A stretch of DNA of 64,000 bases from Laccaria trichodermophora (taxonomy: Eukaryota > Basidiomycota > Agaricomycetes > Agaricales > Hydnangiaceae), in assembly GCA_018417955.1 (NCBI GenBank), contig JACTVC010000018.1, forward strand, positions 496,001 to 560,000. The letters are read 5' to 3'. A program made the translations under genes and the position numbers. Shown in pieces: positions 8,416 through 18,679 of the stretch (the stretch's first letter is position 1; each line of letters opens with the position of its first letter). The notes beneath the pieces are model-generated. The model worked only from the letters and a program-made list of their open reading frames with translations. It was not told where the DNA came from and searched no databases.

Positions 8416-9902
8416 ATGCATGAGATCGATCATGATCGTGTAGTGGAAGCCATGGATATGGAGTTTAGCTCCCACCTTGCCCAATGCCTGAATGGGTTAA
8501 CAGCATCTGTCAAATGGGATGATCAGGGCCAATCTGCTTTTCTGCCGATTCCTGCCATACCCACACAAGATAAGCGCGCAATGGATCAGATTCTTGAAAT
8601 CAACAATGTTTGCAATGAGGGTAGTAATTCGTCCTCCTCCCTCCCCTTGTCCAACTCTTTGAACAATGGTGGAGGGAAACTGTTACCTCCCCACAACTTT
8701 GCTTTTTTGTTTGCCCTGCCACCATTGAACTCGAGTGTTGGGCATAGTACTGCTGACACTGATGGGTCCACTTTGCCAATGGATGTCTGCCTCTCGGTCT
8801 CCGACACTAAAACGTCAGTCACCAATGAATACGCAAATTTATTCCAAGGCCTGCTGCCATCTGGGCTGCACAAACGAGTGGTCATGCCACCTTTGTTTCA
8901 ACTGCCGTTACCTTCAGGACCAGGCATCATGCCACTGAACACCGATACTCCTGCCACTGCCAAGCTCTCAGACACCCAGGGAATCTTTGCATCGCCTTTA
9001 TTCCAACTTCCTCCGCCTTCAGACAATTCATGCATCGTGCCCAATAAGCCACCTGCTGCCAAACTTTCAGATACCCAAGGAGTCATCGCATCATCTTTAT
9101 TCCAACTCCCCCGCCTGCAGACGATTCACACATCGTGGCCAATATGCCACCTGCTGCCAAACTCTCAGATGCCCAGGGAGTCGCATCATCTTTATTCCAA
9201 CTTCCCCCCCCTGCAGATGATTCATGCATCGTGCCTGATACACCACCTGCTGCCAAACTCTCAAATAACCAGGGAGTTGTTGCATCATCTTTATTCCAAC
9301 TTCCCCTGCCTGCAGACGATTCATGCATTGTGGCAGATACACCACCTGCTGCCAAACTCCCAGATACCCAAGGAGTTGTCGCATCGTCTTTATTCCAACT
9401 TCCCCTGCCTTCAGACGATTCACGCATCATGGCCGATACGCCACCTGCTGCCAAACTCTCAGATACCCAGGGAGTCGTCACATCATCTTTATTTGAACTT
9501 CTGCCACCTTCTGCACCGCAACAGCAACCTTTGTTCCACCTTCCCTTGGCTTCTGCACCAAAGTCACAACAAGAGAGCGTGCAATGTTTATTCGACGTTC
9601 CGACAGGGTCCACACCATCCCATGGAATTGCTCAGCCTGAAATTAGATGGCCACCTGGCCTGAGTCCTTCGAGTCCTGTGTTCCTTGAGCTGTTGACAGA
9701 ACTGTCATTGAATTTTTCAAGTCCGGCAGGTATGTTCAGAGGGCATGGTAATAGCTTGAGAAGGAACCATGAGGAAACAACTCACAGGATGGTGGAGAAT
9801 TTGAACAATAGAGTTGTTCTTGCAAATCTGGTGGCTCGTCTTCAATTGATTATAGCACTCTGTCGGAGAGCTATCTTCCAAGAACATTTTCCAAGCAAGT
9901 AG
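8416..9902 (+). pseudogene. Unknown protein with 33-residue tandem repeats, broken by a one-base deletion
   Basis: From ATG 8416 the frame encodes a Ser/Pro-rich protein whose centre repeats the 33-residue unit PPAAKLSDTQGVVASSLFQL plus PLPSDDSCIVADT six times. After the second unit, near 9110, a one-base deletion shifts the frame; the continuing frame ends at the stop at 9902 with a unique C-terminus containing a helical stretch NNRVVLANLVARLQLI. A splice acceptor around 8369 keeps the frame open upstream, so the start may lie in an earlier exon. No family recognised. The frameshift falls inside a repeat and could be a recent lesion or an assembly error. Confidence 0.6.
8956..9545 (+). repeat. 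Six copies of a 99-bp coding repeat
   Basis: The anchor ACTGCC or GCTGCC followed by AAACTCTCAGATACCCAGG occurs at 8956, 9055, 9153, 9249, 9348 and 9447. Spacings are 99, 98, 96, 99 and 99 bp. Four of five are multiples of three; the 98-bp one carries the frameshift. Confidence 0.9.
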
Positions 9903-9924
9903 ATAACTTTGGTTTCCCTCTTTC

Positions 9925-10740
9925 CCCTTTCTCCCCTTCTGTAAATTTTGCCCTAGGCTTCCCCCCAAACTTTTTCAAGTGTCTCCCCATTGTGTTTTCC
10001 CCATTTTGTTTCCCCAGCTTCCCCCTGCTCCCTCCCTCTCTCCCCTTCTATGAATTTCTCTCCCCTCCTTCCCTATGCTTCCCCACCAACTTTTTCAAGT
10101 CTCCCCCCAATTGGTTCCCCCTGCTCCCCCCCCCTCTCCCCTTCTGTAAATTTGTTTCCTCTCCTTCCCTAGGCTTTCCCCCAAACTTTTTCAAATCTCC
10201 CCCTATGTTGTTTGCCCTGCTGCCCCCTGCTCCCCCCCTTCTCTTCCCTTCTGAAATTTTGTTTCCTCTCTTCCCTATGCTTCCCCCCCAACTTTTATAA
10301 GTGGCCCCCCAATTTGTTTCCCCAGCTTCCCCCTCCCCCTCTCTCTTCCCTTGTGTAAATTTGTCTCCCCTCCTTCCCTATGCTTCCCCACCAACTTTTT
10401 CAAGTTTCCCCCCCAATTGGTTCCCCCTCTCTCCCCTTCTGTAAATTTGTTTCCTCTCCTTCCTTAGGCTTCCCCCCAAACCTTTTCAAATCCCCCCTAT
10501 GTTGTTTGCCCTGCTCCCCCCTGCTCTTCCCTTCTGAAATTTTGTTTCCCCTCATCCCTATGCTTCCCCCCCAACTTTTATAACTGGCCCCCCAATTTGT
10601 TTCCCCAGCTTCCCCCTCTCCCTGTCTCTCTCCCCTTTTGTAGATTTGTCTCCCCTCCTTCCCTATGCTTCCCCCCAAAAAATTTCAAGTCACCCCCCTT
10701 TGGTAAATCTGTTTCCCCTCCTCCCCCATTCTTTCCCCCC
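9925..10740 (+). repeat. Pyrimidine-rich satellite with higher-order units
   Basis: Units of roughly 100 bp, of the form CTTCCCTATGCTTCCCCACC then AACTTTTTCAAGTC and TTCTGTAAATTTGTTTCC, are arranged in higher-order repeats. TGCTTCCCCACCAAC recurs 305 bp apart (10076 and 10381), ATGTTGTTTGCCCTGCT about 294 bp apart, and AACTTTTATAA 283 bp apart. The plus strand is nearly all C and T with short A/G islands. No gene is supported here. Confidence 0.85.
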
Positions 10741-11443
10741 CTCTTTGCCAAGTTGTACCTGTAGCTCCATTTAGCTAGGTCATGATCTATGAATATCTGT
10801 GATAATGGTCCATTACATTGATTGTTCCAGGATGACAAGCTAACCCATTGAGGTAGATATACTTTACAGGCACTAGCTACTCTATGTGAGACGAGGTACT
10901 TACACTCTGGAGCTAGCCAGCTGGACTCATCAAGATGGGCAATTCTGACAAAAAGATTTGTCATGGGGTATGTAAAAAGGGTATGTTTACTTGTGAACTG
11001 GTTGAGATATAGCCAAGAACATTTTTATACATGCAATTCAAATGTATGTCTTTTCTGTTTTTGCCATATCTGAGCCAAGCCTTGATGGAATTGCCTAAAT
11101 TTTTTAGCAGTATTAAAATATCTCTCTATATATGTGATGGATGTGAGGTAATAGATTCTGTGGTACCAACAAAAGACTGGTTGCAACTGGTCTGGACTAG
11201 TTTTGTTCACATTGTGGACCAATTAGGTCCAGTCTAAAGTGGTCCAGTTGTGGTCCCTTAATAACTGGATTGGTCTAAACAAGTTACAGTTGCCAGTTGC
11301 CTGATTTTGAGGTAAAAAACCAGACCACACTGGACCTGCAAACACTATTCATTCAACATCATACCAAGATATGATTATAGGATAGAACTGGTAAATGAGA
11401 AAATAATTGAGAAGTAATGGATGAAATCACTGTAGTGGGTGAA
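10741..11443. other. Intergenic, with a cluster of GGTCCAGT-type motifs
   Basis: No gene is seen. Between about 11170 and 11335 the motif GGTCCAGT and variants (GGTCTGG, TGGACC, CTGGACC) occur many times on both strands. This resembles a subterminal repeat block of another non-autonomous DNA transposon, but no partner end or target duplication was found. Confidence 0.5.
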
Positions 11444-14400
11444 CTAAGTACTTTTTCCAAAGTGATCATCAAGACCTTTCTTGTTATGAAACAAACGTGC
11501 TATTTTGGATACAAATTTCGAAGCTCTCTTTTTATGGTTTGTAAGAGAATGGACTAAGAATAAAAACATAAGATGGGCTTCAAACAACAATGACCAAAAC
11601 ACATACCTTTTCCCTTCTGAACCATTGTTGCATCTGGAAGAACAGCTTCAACTGGATGATTCAAAACAACCAGTCTTGAATGGAAATTTTCTTCACCAGG
11701 GACTGTACTGTTTACATTAAGAACTTGAATCTCTTGAGCTTCTTGCAAAGTAGCCATGGTGGTAATCATACAAGATTCTGCTTCAGGAAGTGTGTCCATT
11801 GATTTAGAAGCTTGGCTGTTCAGTTTCTCTGCCTCTGTGTACTTTCCCAAGTACTGATATGTTGTTGCTAGATTTTCCATGGTGTCAATTGTGTCTGGGT
11901 GTTCCACTCCAAGAATTCTGCTTCTTGCATCCAGAACTTGTATCTCCAGCTTCTCTGCCTCTGTGTATTTTCCCAGGTTTTTATATATTGCTGCTAGATT
12001 GGCAATGGCTCTGATTGTGTCTGGGTGTTCCACTCCAAGAATTCTGTTTCTTGCATCCATAACTTGAATCTCAAGCTTCTCTGCATCTGTGTATTTTCCC
12101 AAATTTTTATATGTTATTGCTAGACTTGCAATGGCATCAATTGTGTCTAGGTGCTCCACCCCAATAATTCTGTTTCTTGCATCCAGAACCTGAATCTCCA
12201 GCTTCTCTGCCTCTATGTATTGCCCCAAATTTTTATATGTTACTGCTAGATTCACCATGACTCTGATTGTTTCTGGGTGTTCCATTCCAAGAATTCTTTT
12301 TCTTGCATCCAGAACTTGCATCTCCAGCTTCTCTGACTCTGTGTATTTTCCCAGAGAATCATATGTGTTTACTAAATTTTCCATGGCTCTGATTGTGTCT
12401 GGGTGTTCCACTCCAAGAATTCTGTTTCTTGCATCCAGAACTTGCATCTGCAGCTGCTCTGCCTCTGTGTATTTTGCCAGATGATAATATGTTACTGCTA
12501 GATTTGACATGGCATCAATTGTGTCTGGGTGTTCCACTCCAAGAATTCTGTTTCTTGCATCCAGAACTTGCATCTGCAGCTTCTCTGCCTCTGTGTATTT
12601 TCCCAAGTTTTGATATGTTATTGCTAGATTTGCCATAGCTCTGATTGTATCTGAGTGTTCCACTCCAAGAATTCTGTTTCTTGCATCCAGAACTTGCATC
12701 TGCAGCTTCTCTGCCTCTGTGTATTTCACCAGATAATAATATGTTAGTGCTAGATTTTCCATGGCAGTGATTGTGTCTGGGTGTTCCACTCCAAGAATTC
12801 TGGTTCTTGCATCCAGAACTTGCATCTCCAGCTGCTCTGCCTCTGTGTATTTTCCCAGATGATAATATGTTGCTGCTAGATTTGATATGGCATCAATTGT
12901 GTCTGGGTGTTCCACTCCAAGAATTCTGTTTCTTGCATCCAGAACTTGCATCTCCACCTTCTCTGCCCCCATGTATTTTCCCAAGTCTCGATATGTCATT
13001 GCCAGATTTGCCATGGCCCTGATTGTATCTGGGTGTTCCACTCCAAGAATTCTGTTTCTTGCATCCAGAACTTCCATCTCCAGCTGCTCTGCCTCTGTGT
13101 ATTCTGCCAGATGATAGTATGTTGCTGCTAGATTTGCCATGGCATCAATTGTGTCTGGGTGTTCCACTCCAAGAATTCTGTTTCTTGCATCCAGAACTTG
13201 CATATCCAGCTTCTCTGCCTCTGTGTATTTTCCCAATGTTCGATATGTTATTGCTAGATTTGCCATTGCTCTGATTGTATCTGGGTGGTTCACTCCAAAA
13301 ATTCTGTTTCTTGCATCCAGAACTTGCATCTCCAGCTTCTCTGCTGCTGTGTATTTTCCCAATTTTCGATATGTTGCTGCTAGATTTCCCATGGCAGTGA
13401 TTGTGTCTGGGTGTTCCACCCCAAGAATTTTGTTTCTTGCATCCAGAACTTGTATCTCAAGCTTCTCTGCCCCCATGTATTTTCCCAAGTTTCGATATGT
13501 CATTGCTACATTTGCCATGGCTCTGATTGTATCTGGGTGTTCCACTCCAAGAATTCTGTTCCTTGTGTCAAGAACTTTAATCTGCAAGATTTCTGCCTCC
13601 TTCAGATATCCTTGTTCCTGCAGCAGCTTCCCAAACTTGGCATAAGCATCATCCAAGTAGCTGACACTCGTCTGGTTACTTTCTGATCTGGAATGCTCCA
13701 TACTTGCTCTCACATGTGTTACCAAGGCCCTGTGGAATCGATAAGGCTGGTGTTCATCCCATCTTAGTGAACATGACAAAGTAACATATGCCATTAAGCA
13801 ACATTGTTTCCTTCCATCCCATGTCATTCTGTCTCTCCCCCAAGCATGAACCAGTGGATGCATTGCATACACACCATCAGATGGCCCTTTTTTTTGATCA
13901 GGGAGAAGGAAAGCAATACTCAAATGCCTTCGCCAAAAAGAAAATTATCCCACATGCCTGCCTTGTTCAGAGGAAGCAGTCTCCAATTCAGCAAAGAAAT
14001 GGCAAGTGGCAATTCAGCATTACAGGTTGTTTCATATGTTTGAAGAGCAGCATGAAAAAATATTTCCTCAGTGATTCCCTCATGGTGGAAGAAAGGAAAT
14101 AAATCCAAAGGGAGTATTGCACTATTTGCTGCATCAGCCTTATGAGAATCATCAGATTCAGCCCTTTGTTGAATTTCTTTGTATGATAGCTCCCAAGTTT
14201 CATAAACAGTTCTGTTATACTTAGAAGCTCCAGTAAATTCAGAATGGGATAATAATCTTTTCTTATGCTCAAAATACTTTGCAAGATAGTTTCCTATAGT
14301 GGTGGCTCCAGAAGCAATGTAAGCCCCAGCCTGATCAATTGCAAGAGGAAGGCCAAAGAGCTTCTTCACAATCATAGAAGCTTCAGGTTGGAACTCCATT

Positions 14401-15193
14401 GAAGATGGATCCAAGCAACTTGCTTTCAGAAGTAATACAATGCTATCATCCTCTTCCATCTCAGTAACTTCAACAGAATTCTCAGGTAAAGTCAGATTCC
14501 TCATGCTGCAGTTGCAACTAGTTATCAGAATATTTCCCCCCCTTCCAGGTGGAAGATAAGCCTCCAGCTCAGCAGGTGATAAAGTGTCAGCATTGTCAAA
14601 AATTATCACATAGTTCTCTTTTAGCAAGCCAATCCAGCAAAGAGCAGATTCTGGTGAGCCATCCAATCTACTAGACTGGGCTGCAGGAAGATTACAGATA
14701 CCCTTGAGTGCCTGTGTGATAGTGCCAACTGAGGAAGCGTCAATCCAGAAAACAGAAGAGAAACCGAGGTCCGAATGCAGTTGTAAATTTAGAAATGAAG
14801 GTTGGATGTGCCTCTTTGGTGGTACTCACCAGTCAGACATTTCCTCAACAAACTTTAAGCAAATCTGAGTCTTTCCGATACCACCCATCCCATGCAACAG
14901 AAAGAGCTTTCTCTTCGGAGTGGAGTCAGTTGTGTTGAAAAAATGACTCTTGAGTTTGGTGATGACTTCTGTCCGCCCTGTGAATCGATTGCTTGAGTTT
15001 GGCATGAGGGGAATGACCCCATCGGATGTCGTCCGACCCCCATAATTGCTGTGGTTGATGTGGATCTGCCCGATACGCACTCTATCAGTTTGGTTCACTA
15101 ATTAAATCTTCTACGCACAGTGTTCGTGGCGTAGATCGTGTTGTTGCTAGCAACAAGGTGGTGGGCACCCGCAAAAACGCTCACTTCGCTCAT
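11444..15193 (-). pseudogene. NB-ARC ATPase with C-terminal TPR array, damaged
   Basis: STAND-type NTPase of the fungal NOD-like receptor class (NB-ARC sensor plus TPRs). A short leader from ATG 15193 includes FAGAHHLVASNN. The NB-ARC shows P-loop LLHGMGGIGKT, Walker B-like YVIIFDNAD, GGNILITS, and GLPLAIDQAGAYIA. Fourteen 42-residue TPRs follow, then a basic tail. The last intron (11554-11606, GTATGT to TTAG) leads to a final exon ending at the TAG 11444-11446. Lesions: about 20 extra bases near 15100-15120 bring in a TAG; the donor GTGAGT at 14825 has no convincing acceptor before the frame resumes at GFSSVFWIDAS; a TGA near 13915 and an eight-A run shift the frame between NB-ARC and TPRs. 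Family members act in fungal self/non-self recognition and cell death; this copy looks inactive unless splicing rescues it. Confidence 0.8.
11797..13560 (-). repeat. Fourteen 126-bp TPR-coding repeats
   Basis: Each unit encodes about 42 residues with the core GVEHPDTIRAMANLA, then TYxxLGKYTEAEKLEMQVLD. Many units are nearly identical at DNA level, which suggests recent homogenisation by unequal exchange. Repeat number is likely to vary between strains, as in other fungal NLR repeat domains. Confidence 0.9.
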
Positions 15194-16895
15194 GTTGAAA
15201 TACTGAAGGTGGATAGGCTTAGGATGAGTGGAGGAAGGAGAGGAGAGCGCCTGGGCGCCACCCAGGTGAACGCATGTTTTGGTTTATTTTTAGATTCCTT
15301 GATTAAGCACGTGCCTGGGCTTTTCCTCCCTCCTTGCTCTTGCCTTGCTCGTTTTTCTCGTCCAGAGATGGCGGTCCAAACGTTCACCCTTTTCGGCAGG
15401 TGGGCTCGAATTTTTTGCATGCTGGCTCTGTATGGCACCTATTGTGATGTGTAGCTTACAGTTTAGTTGGATTCCGGCACGAGTTCGTACAGCAGCGAAC
15501 ACGACATTTTGGAAATGAAGGTGCGAAGTGTGCACCTGGACTCAGAAGCCGCGGCTAACAATCTTTTGAATAGCAGCCATGGTAGATCTGGCTGGGCGGT
15601 CTAAATCAGAACACGGCCAGGACTACCCTCCACACCATCGTCCCGGTCATTCGCTCCACAACCTCAGCCAGCTCTTCATCCCCTCAGCGATGGCTCAAGA
15701 ACTGCCCCTTCCCTGACCCAACCTCGGCCCTATCTCACCTCTCGTATCCAATGGCTTCTCGTTGACGTCTCTGATCAATGACGACTCTCCACCTACTTCA
15801 AGAACTTGCTGCCTTGCCACTCACCCATTCGTTCTGCAAAGACAAGCGCACGAAGAGAAGAAGCACCTGCCAAAGTTACCCAGCACCACCCGTTCATAGG
15901 CTCACCCTCTTCAGCTCAACCTCTTCTTCTGTCATGACTTTCTCCTCTTCCCCACGCCATCTCTTCTCCCTCTTCTCCACCTTCGCCTCCTCCTTCTACT
16001 CGCATTCCTTTGTCCCTCATACGCTGTCATGTATGTAGGCTCCACCAAGGTTTTGCATTACAGTAAGACAACCAGTCTTCGGTGTTCCCATCTCTTTGTT
16101 TGAGGAAGATTTTAACGTGTATCTGCAGGGCATGGGTTTGAAGACAGATGCCACAAATCGTGAGGAACGTGAACAAAGCGACGTGGCGACGTTGAGGGTT
16201 TTGGGTACTGTCAGGAGTAGGACGGAGACGATCTCCAAGGTTCCGTGGACATCTTTGTCCACACTAATGGATATCAATCTCTCAAGCTCAGCAGACCGTA
16301 CCCGCAAAGTCTTTCCTACCACAATCCATGCCAACCCATCTCTCCTCCCACTCACCCTGCTACCTTCCCTGCGATGCCTTACGAGCGCAATCCGACATTT
16401 GTTTTTGTCTCTTGATCGCTGTATTGTTGACCCCTTCTATCGTCCTCGATCACCTCTCCTCCAGCCCTTGTCAGTTCCGATTCTTGAAGTCACCTTACTT
16501 AGTTCAGGATGCACACGCGCAAGAATGTCGACGTGTTCTCAACACACCCTCTGATACAAGAATCGACGACCGTATGAAAATCTCAAGTCGTTCATCTGTG
16601 GGTTATATATACCACCGCCAGCCTATCTCACGCTAGGAGCTGGCTGAGCTCCATAGTCACGACGCCAAGTACTACGCTAATGCATACGTCCCCTCCCCAT
16701 TAAAGGACCCTCCTCCGTCTCTGACCTCACCCCCCCTTGAAGTCACGACCTACGACGCAAGGCGTAGTATTCGGCAAAATGGGTTTCAATGACTATTACA
16801 ACGACTTTTCAACGTGCAACAAGCTTTCGGCATCTTAACAATTTCAATTTTGCTCCTAGGCTTCGCGTTCCAGTATGTTCTAGCACCCCTCGTCA
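15194..16895. other. No supported gene
   Basis: Several frames are open for 80-150 residues on both strands (the longest plus-strand one at 16096-16554), overlapping each other without recognisable motifs or clear splice signals. They may be remains of a gene but I cannot identify it. Confidence 0.35.
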
Positions 16896-16929
16896 TCACC
16901 AAGAATGGTGAGGGGGGCAAGCAGCAAAC

Positions 16930-17282
16930 CCTCCTAGTAAAGGGTCGAGAGGCCTATCATTGATGTGATTTCGAGGAGGATGCCGGGCATTCCGCTGGGA
17001 GTGGAGAACGCCCTGTCGTTCCTCAAGTATTGCCTCAGAGCTTTGACCTGTTCGTCGCCTGGGGGGATGTTGTAGAATGCGGGTGGCTTGGTGGGTTTTT
17101 GGACCAAGGCTGCTGCTTGGCCTGCCAGTCAGTCTGCGGGTAGTGTGGAGGTCTGCGGGTGTTGTGGACGCTTCTGACGGTGGTGGGGATGTGGATACAC
17201 CCGGAGCCTCTGCGTTAAAGTAGTCGTTGGCTCTGCTGGGAGTGGTGCTCATAGCGCCTTCTAGAATAACGTCGGATGAAGG
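16930..17282 (-). pseudogene. 5' fragment of a mitochondrial ribosomal protein uS7 gene copy
   Basis: The minus strand matches the N-terminal coding part of the intact uS7m gene at 21118. The peptide STTPSRANDYFNAEAPGV parallels STTPRRANIDLNAEALGV, the following Pro/Ser-rich tract aligns, and in a shifted frame PPAFYNIPPGDEQ parallels LPAFYDIPPAHD, then RNDRAFST parallels KNGRYSKA. A small indel after the Pro-rich tract shifts the frame and the similarity fades near 16950. The conserved C-terminal half is missing. Confidence 0.75.
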
Positions 17283-17357
17283 ACATTTACATAAGACTTT
17301 GCTACTCAATAAAAGCATCAAGTTTGGCGTTCAAGAGCATTCAAAGTTGAAGCAACC

Positions 17358-17908
17358 ATGCAAGCTCCACCACAAGCTACCCCTTCTCATGCTCGCACAT
17401 CCTCCACCGGATCTCAAAACAGCTCTTCTTTGGGCACCGAAACCCCACTGAGTTCTGCACCTACAAGCATCTTCCCCGCTTGCGCGAAGCGATTGGGCCA
17501 GAGGGTCTCGAAATCAGGGAGCACCCTTGTTCCATCTTGACAGAGTATTCCTATGGCAAAGACATATGGGATAGTAATCGACCGGTGCGTACTAGTCGCT
17601 CCGATGCTTGCAGCTTCACAAATTTCTCAATTTGGTTTTTCTTTTCATAGGTAACATATGTCGTCCCTCAGATCGTTTTTGGTTTTGTGAAGCCAGAGCA
17701 GGTGTTTGACCTTGTTCTTGCCCACTTGAGCCAGCTGCAGGCTGAGGAGAACCTTCGATGGCTTCCACTCGATGCCGCTCCCGACGATGAACTTGACATA
17801 CAGGAAGAGCTTATAGAATCAATTATAGCCAGAGCTGAGGCCGAGCTTCGCATATTGAAGCCTCTAGGAGGTAGCAACTGGCGTAAGTGGCCGGAAAGTC
17901 AATCGTAG
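17358..17908 (+). pseudogene. Small unknown gene with a probable one-base frameshift
   Basis: ATG 17358 opens a Ser/Thr-rich leader (MQAPPQATPSHARTSSTG) that would stop at 17540. One base later in phase the same exon reads TEFCTYKHLPRLREAIGPEG up to DIWDSNRP, followed by a clean intron (GTGCGT at about 17585 to TTTTCATAG) and a second exon VTYVVPQIVFGFVKPEQVFD that ends at 17908. The leader and body join if one C is added to the C-run at 17443-17446, giving a protein near 170 residues with an acidic helical C-terminus. Either a real frameshift, an assembly slip, or an unrecognised 5' exon explains this. No family recognised. Confidence 0.5.
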
Positions 17909-18679
17909 GTCAACCTCCGAGTCGGTACAACTGTAAGCAAGTGTGTAGATGTTGGACAGAATGGTGGTACTGAATCATACAATGACATGACCCTCTTTAG
18001 CACGGTGTGGTTCTAAGAGCAACCTAAGAGATGTGCCACCAAATGTACCGAAATCTAACAGCAAAATGGTAACCTACGTAACCCACCAGCCTGTAGAAAG
18101 GGATGAGAACTACAAGAACTTTTTAACGGTCCGCCTCATTCCGGTACACCTTTTGCTTCGGAATCCCGGCCTAGGCACCCAGTTTCTGTAACGTCTCGCT
18201 TAGTATAGAGCCAGAAAGTGAATTAACCTCGGACCAGCGTACCAAGTACTACTCTCCCGTATATCGAACTTCTTGCAATTATTGTCCCTGAGTCCTCGTT
18301 CTTTCGTCATCTGGAACAATCAATACGTAGCATAAGCGAGACCTTTCCAGAAGTAATCGCACATTCTGGTCACGAAGGGTGTTAGTACCAAGTTTTGATG
18401 AACGTGCTGAGGCCTGCGCATGATGCGACAGCCATAAGAACGTACTTTGGAACCTCCAAGATCGGAGAGCTGGGTATCTTCTGACGTATGGTTTCATGTT
18501 TCACAGGTCTCGAAGGGAATACAGCAATCGGTGTTTATATGAATCTGTGGTGGTAGTTGAACGTTGCGCGTCAACTCCAACTCTTGCGAACAGTCCCCGC
18601 AAGGTTTCACTTTCCCGCCGGCTCACTCAAAGCTGGGTCGTACATCTGCACCTCCAACACCCCCTTCACGCTCGCCAGC
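17909..18679. other. No supported gene
   Basis: Nothing recognisable. Similarity to the tail of the Hel2-like pseudogene to the right could not be followed below about 18680. Confidence 0.4.

Noticed and set aside
9083..9613. A 176-residue minus-strand frame opposite the 33-residue repeats
   Set aside because: It is the antisense shadow of the 99-bp repeat, whose period is a multiple of three.
11879..13645. Plus-strand frames across the TPR region
   Set aside because: Antisense of a 126-bp periodic coding repeat; no independent motifs.
16096..16554. A 152-residue plus-strand frame considered as a dehydrogenase-like gene
   Set aside because: No cofactor or catalytic motif, and the opposite strand is open as well; left as unassigned.
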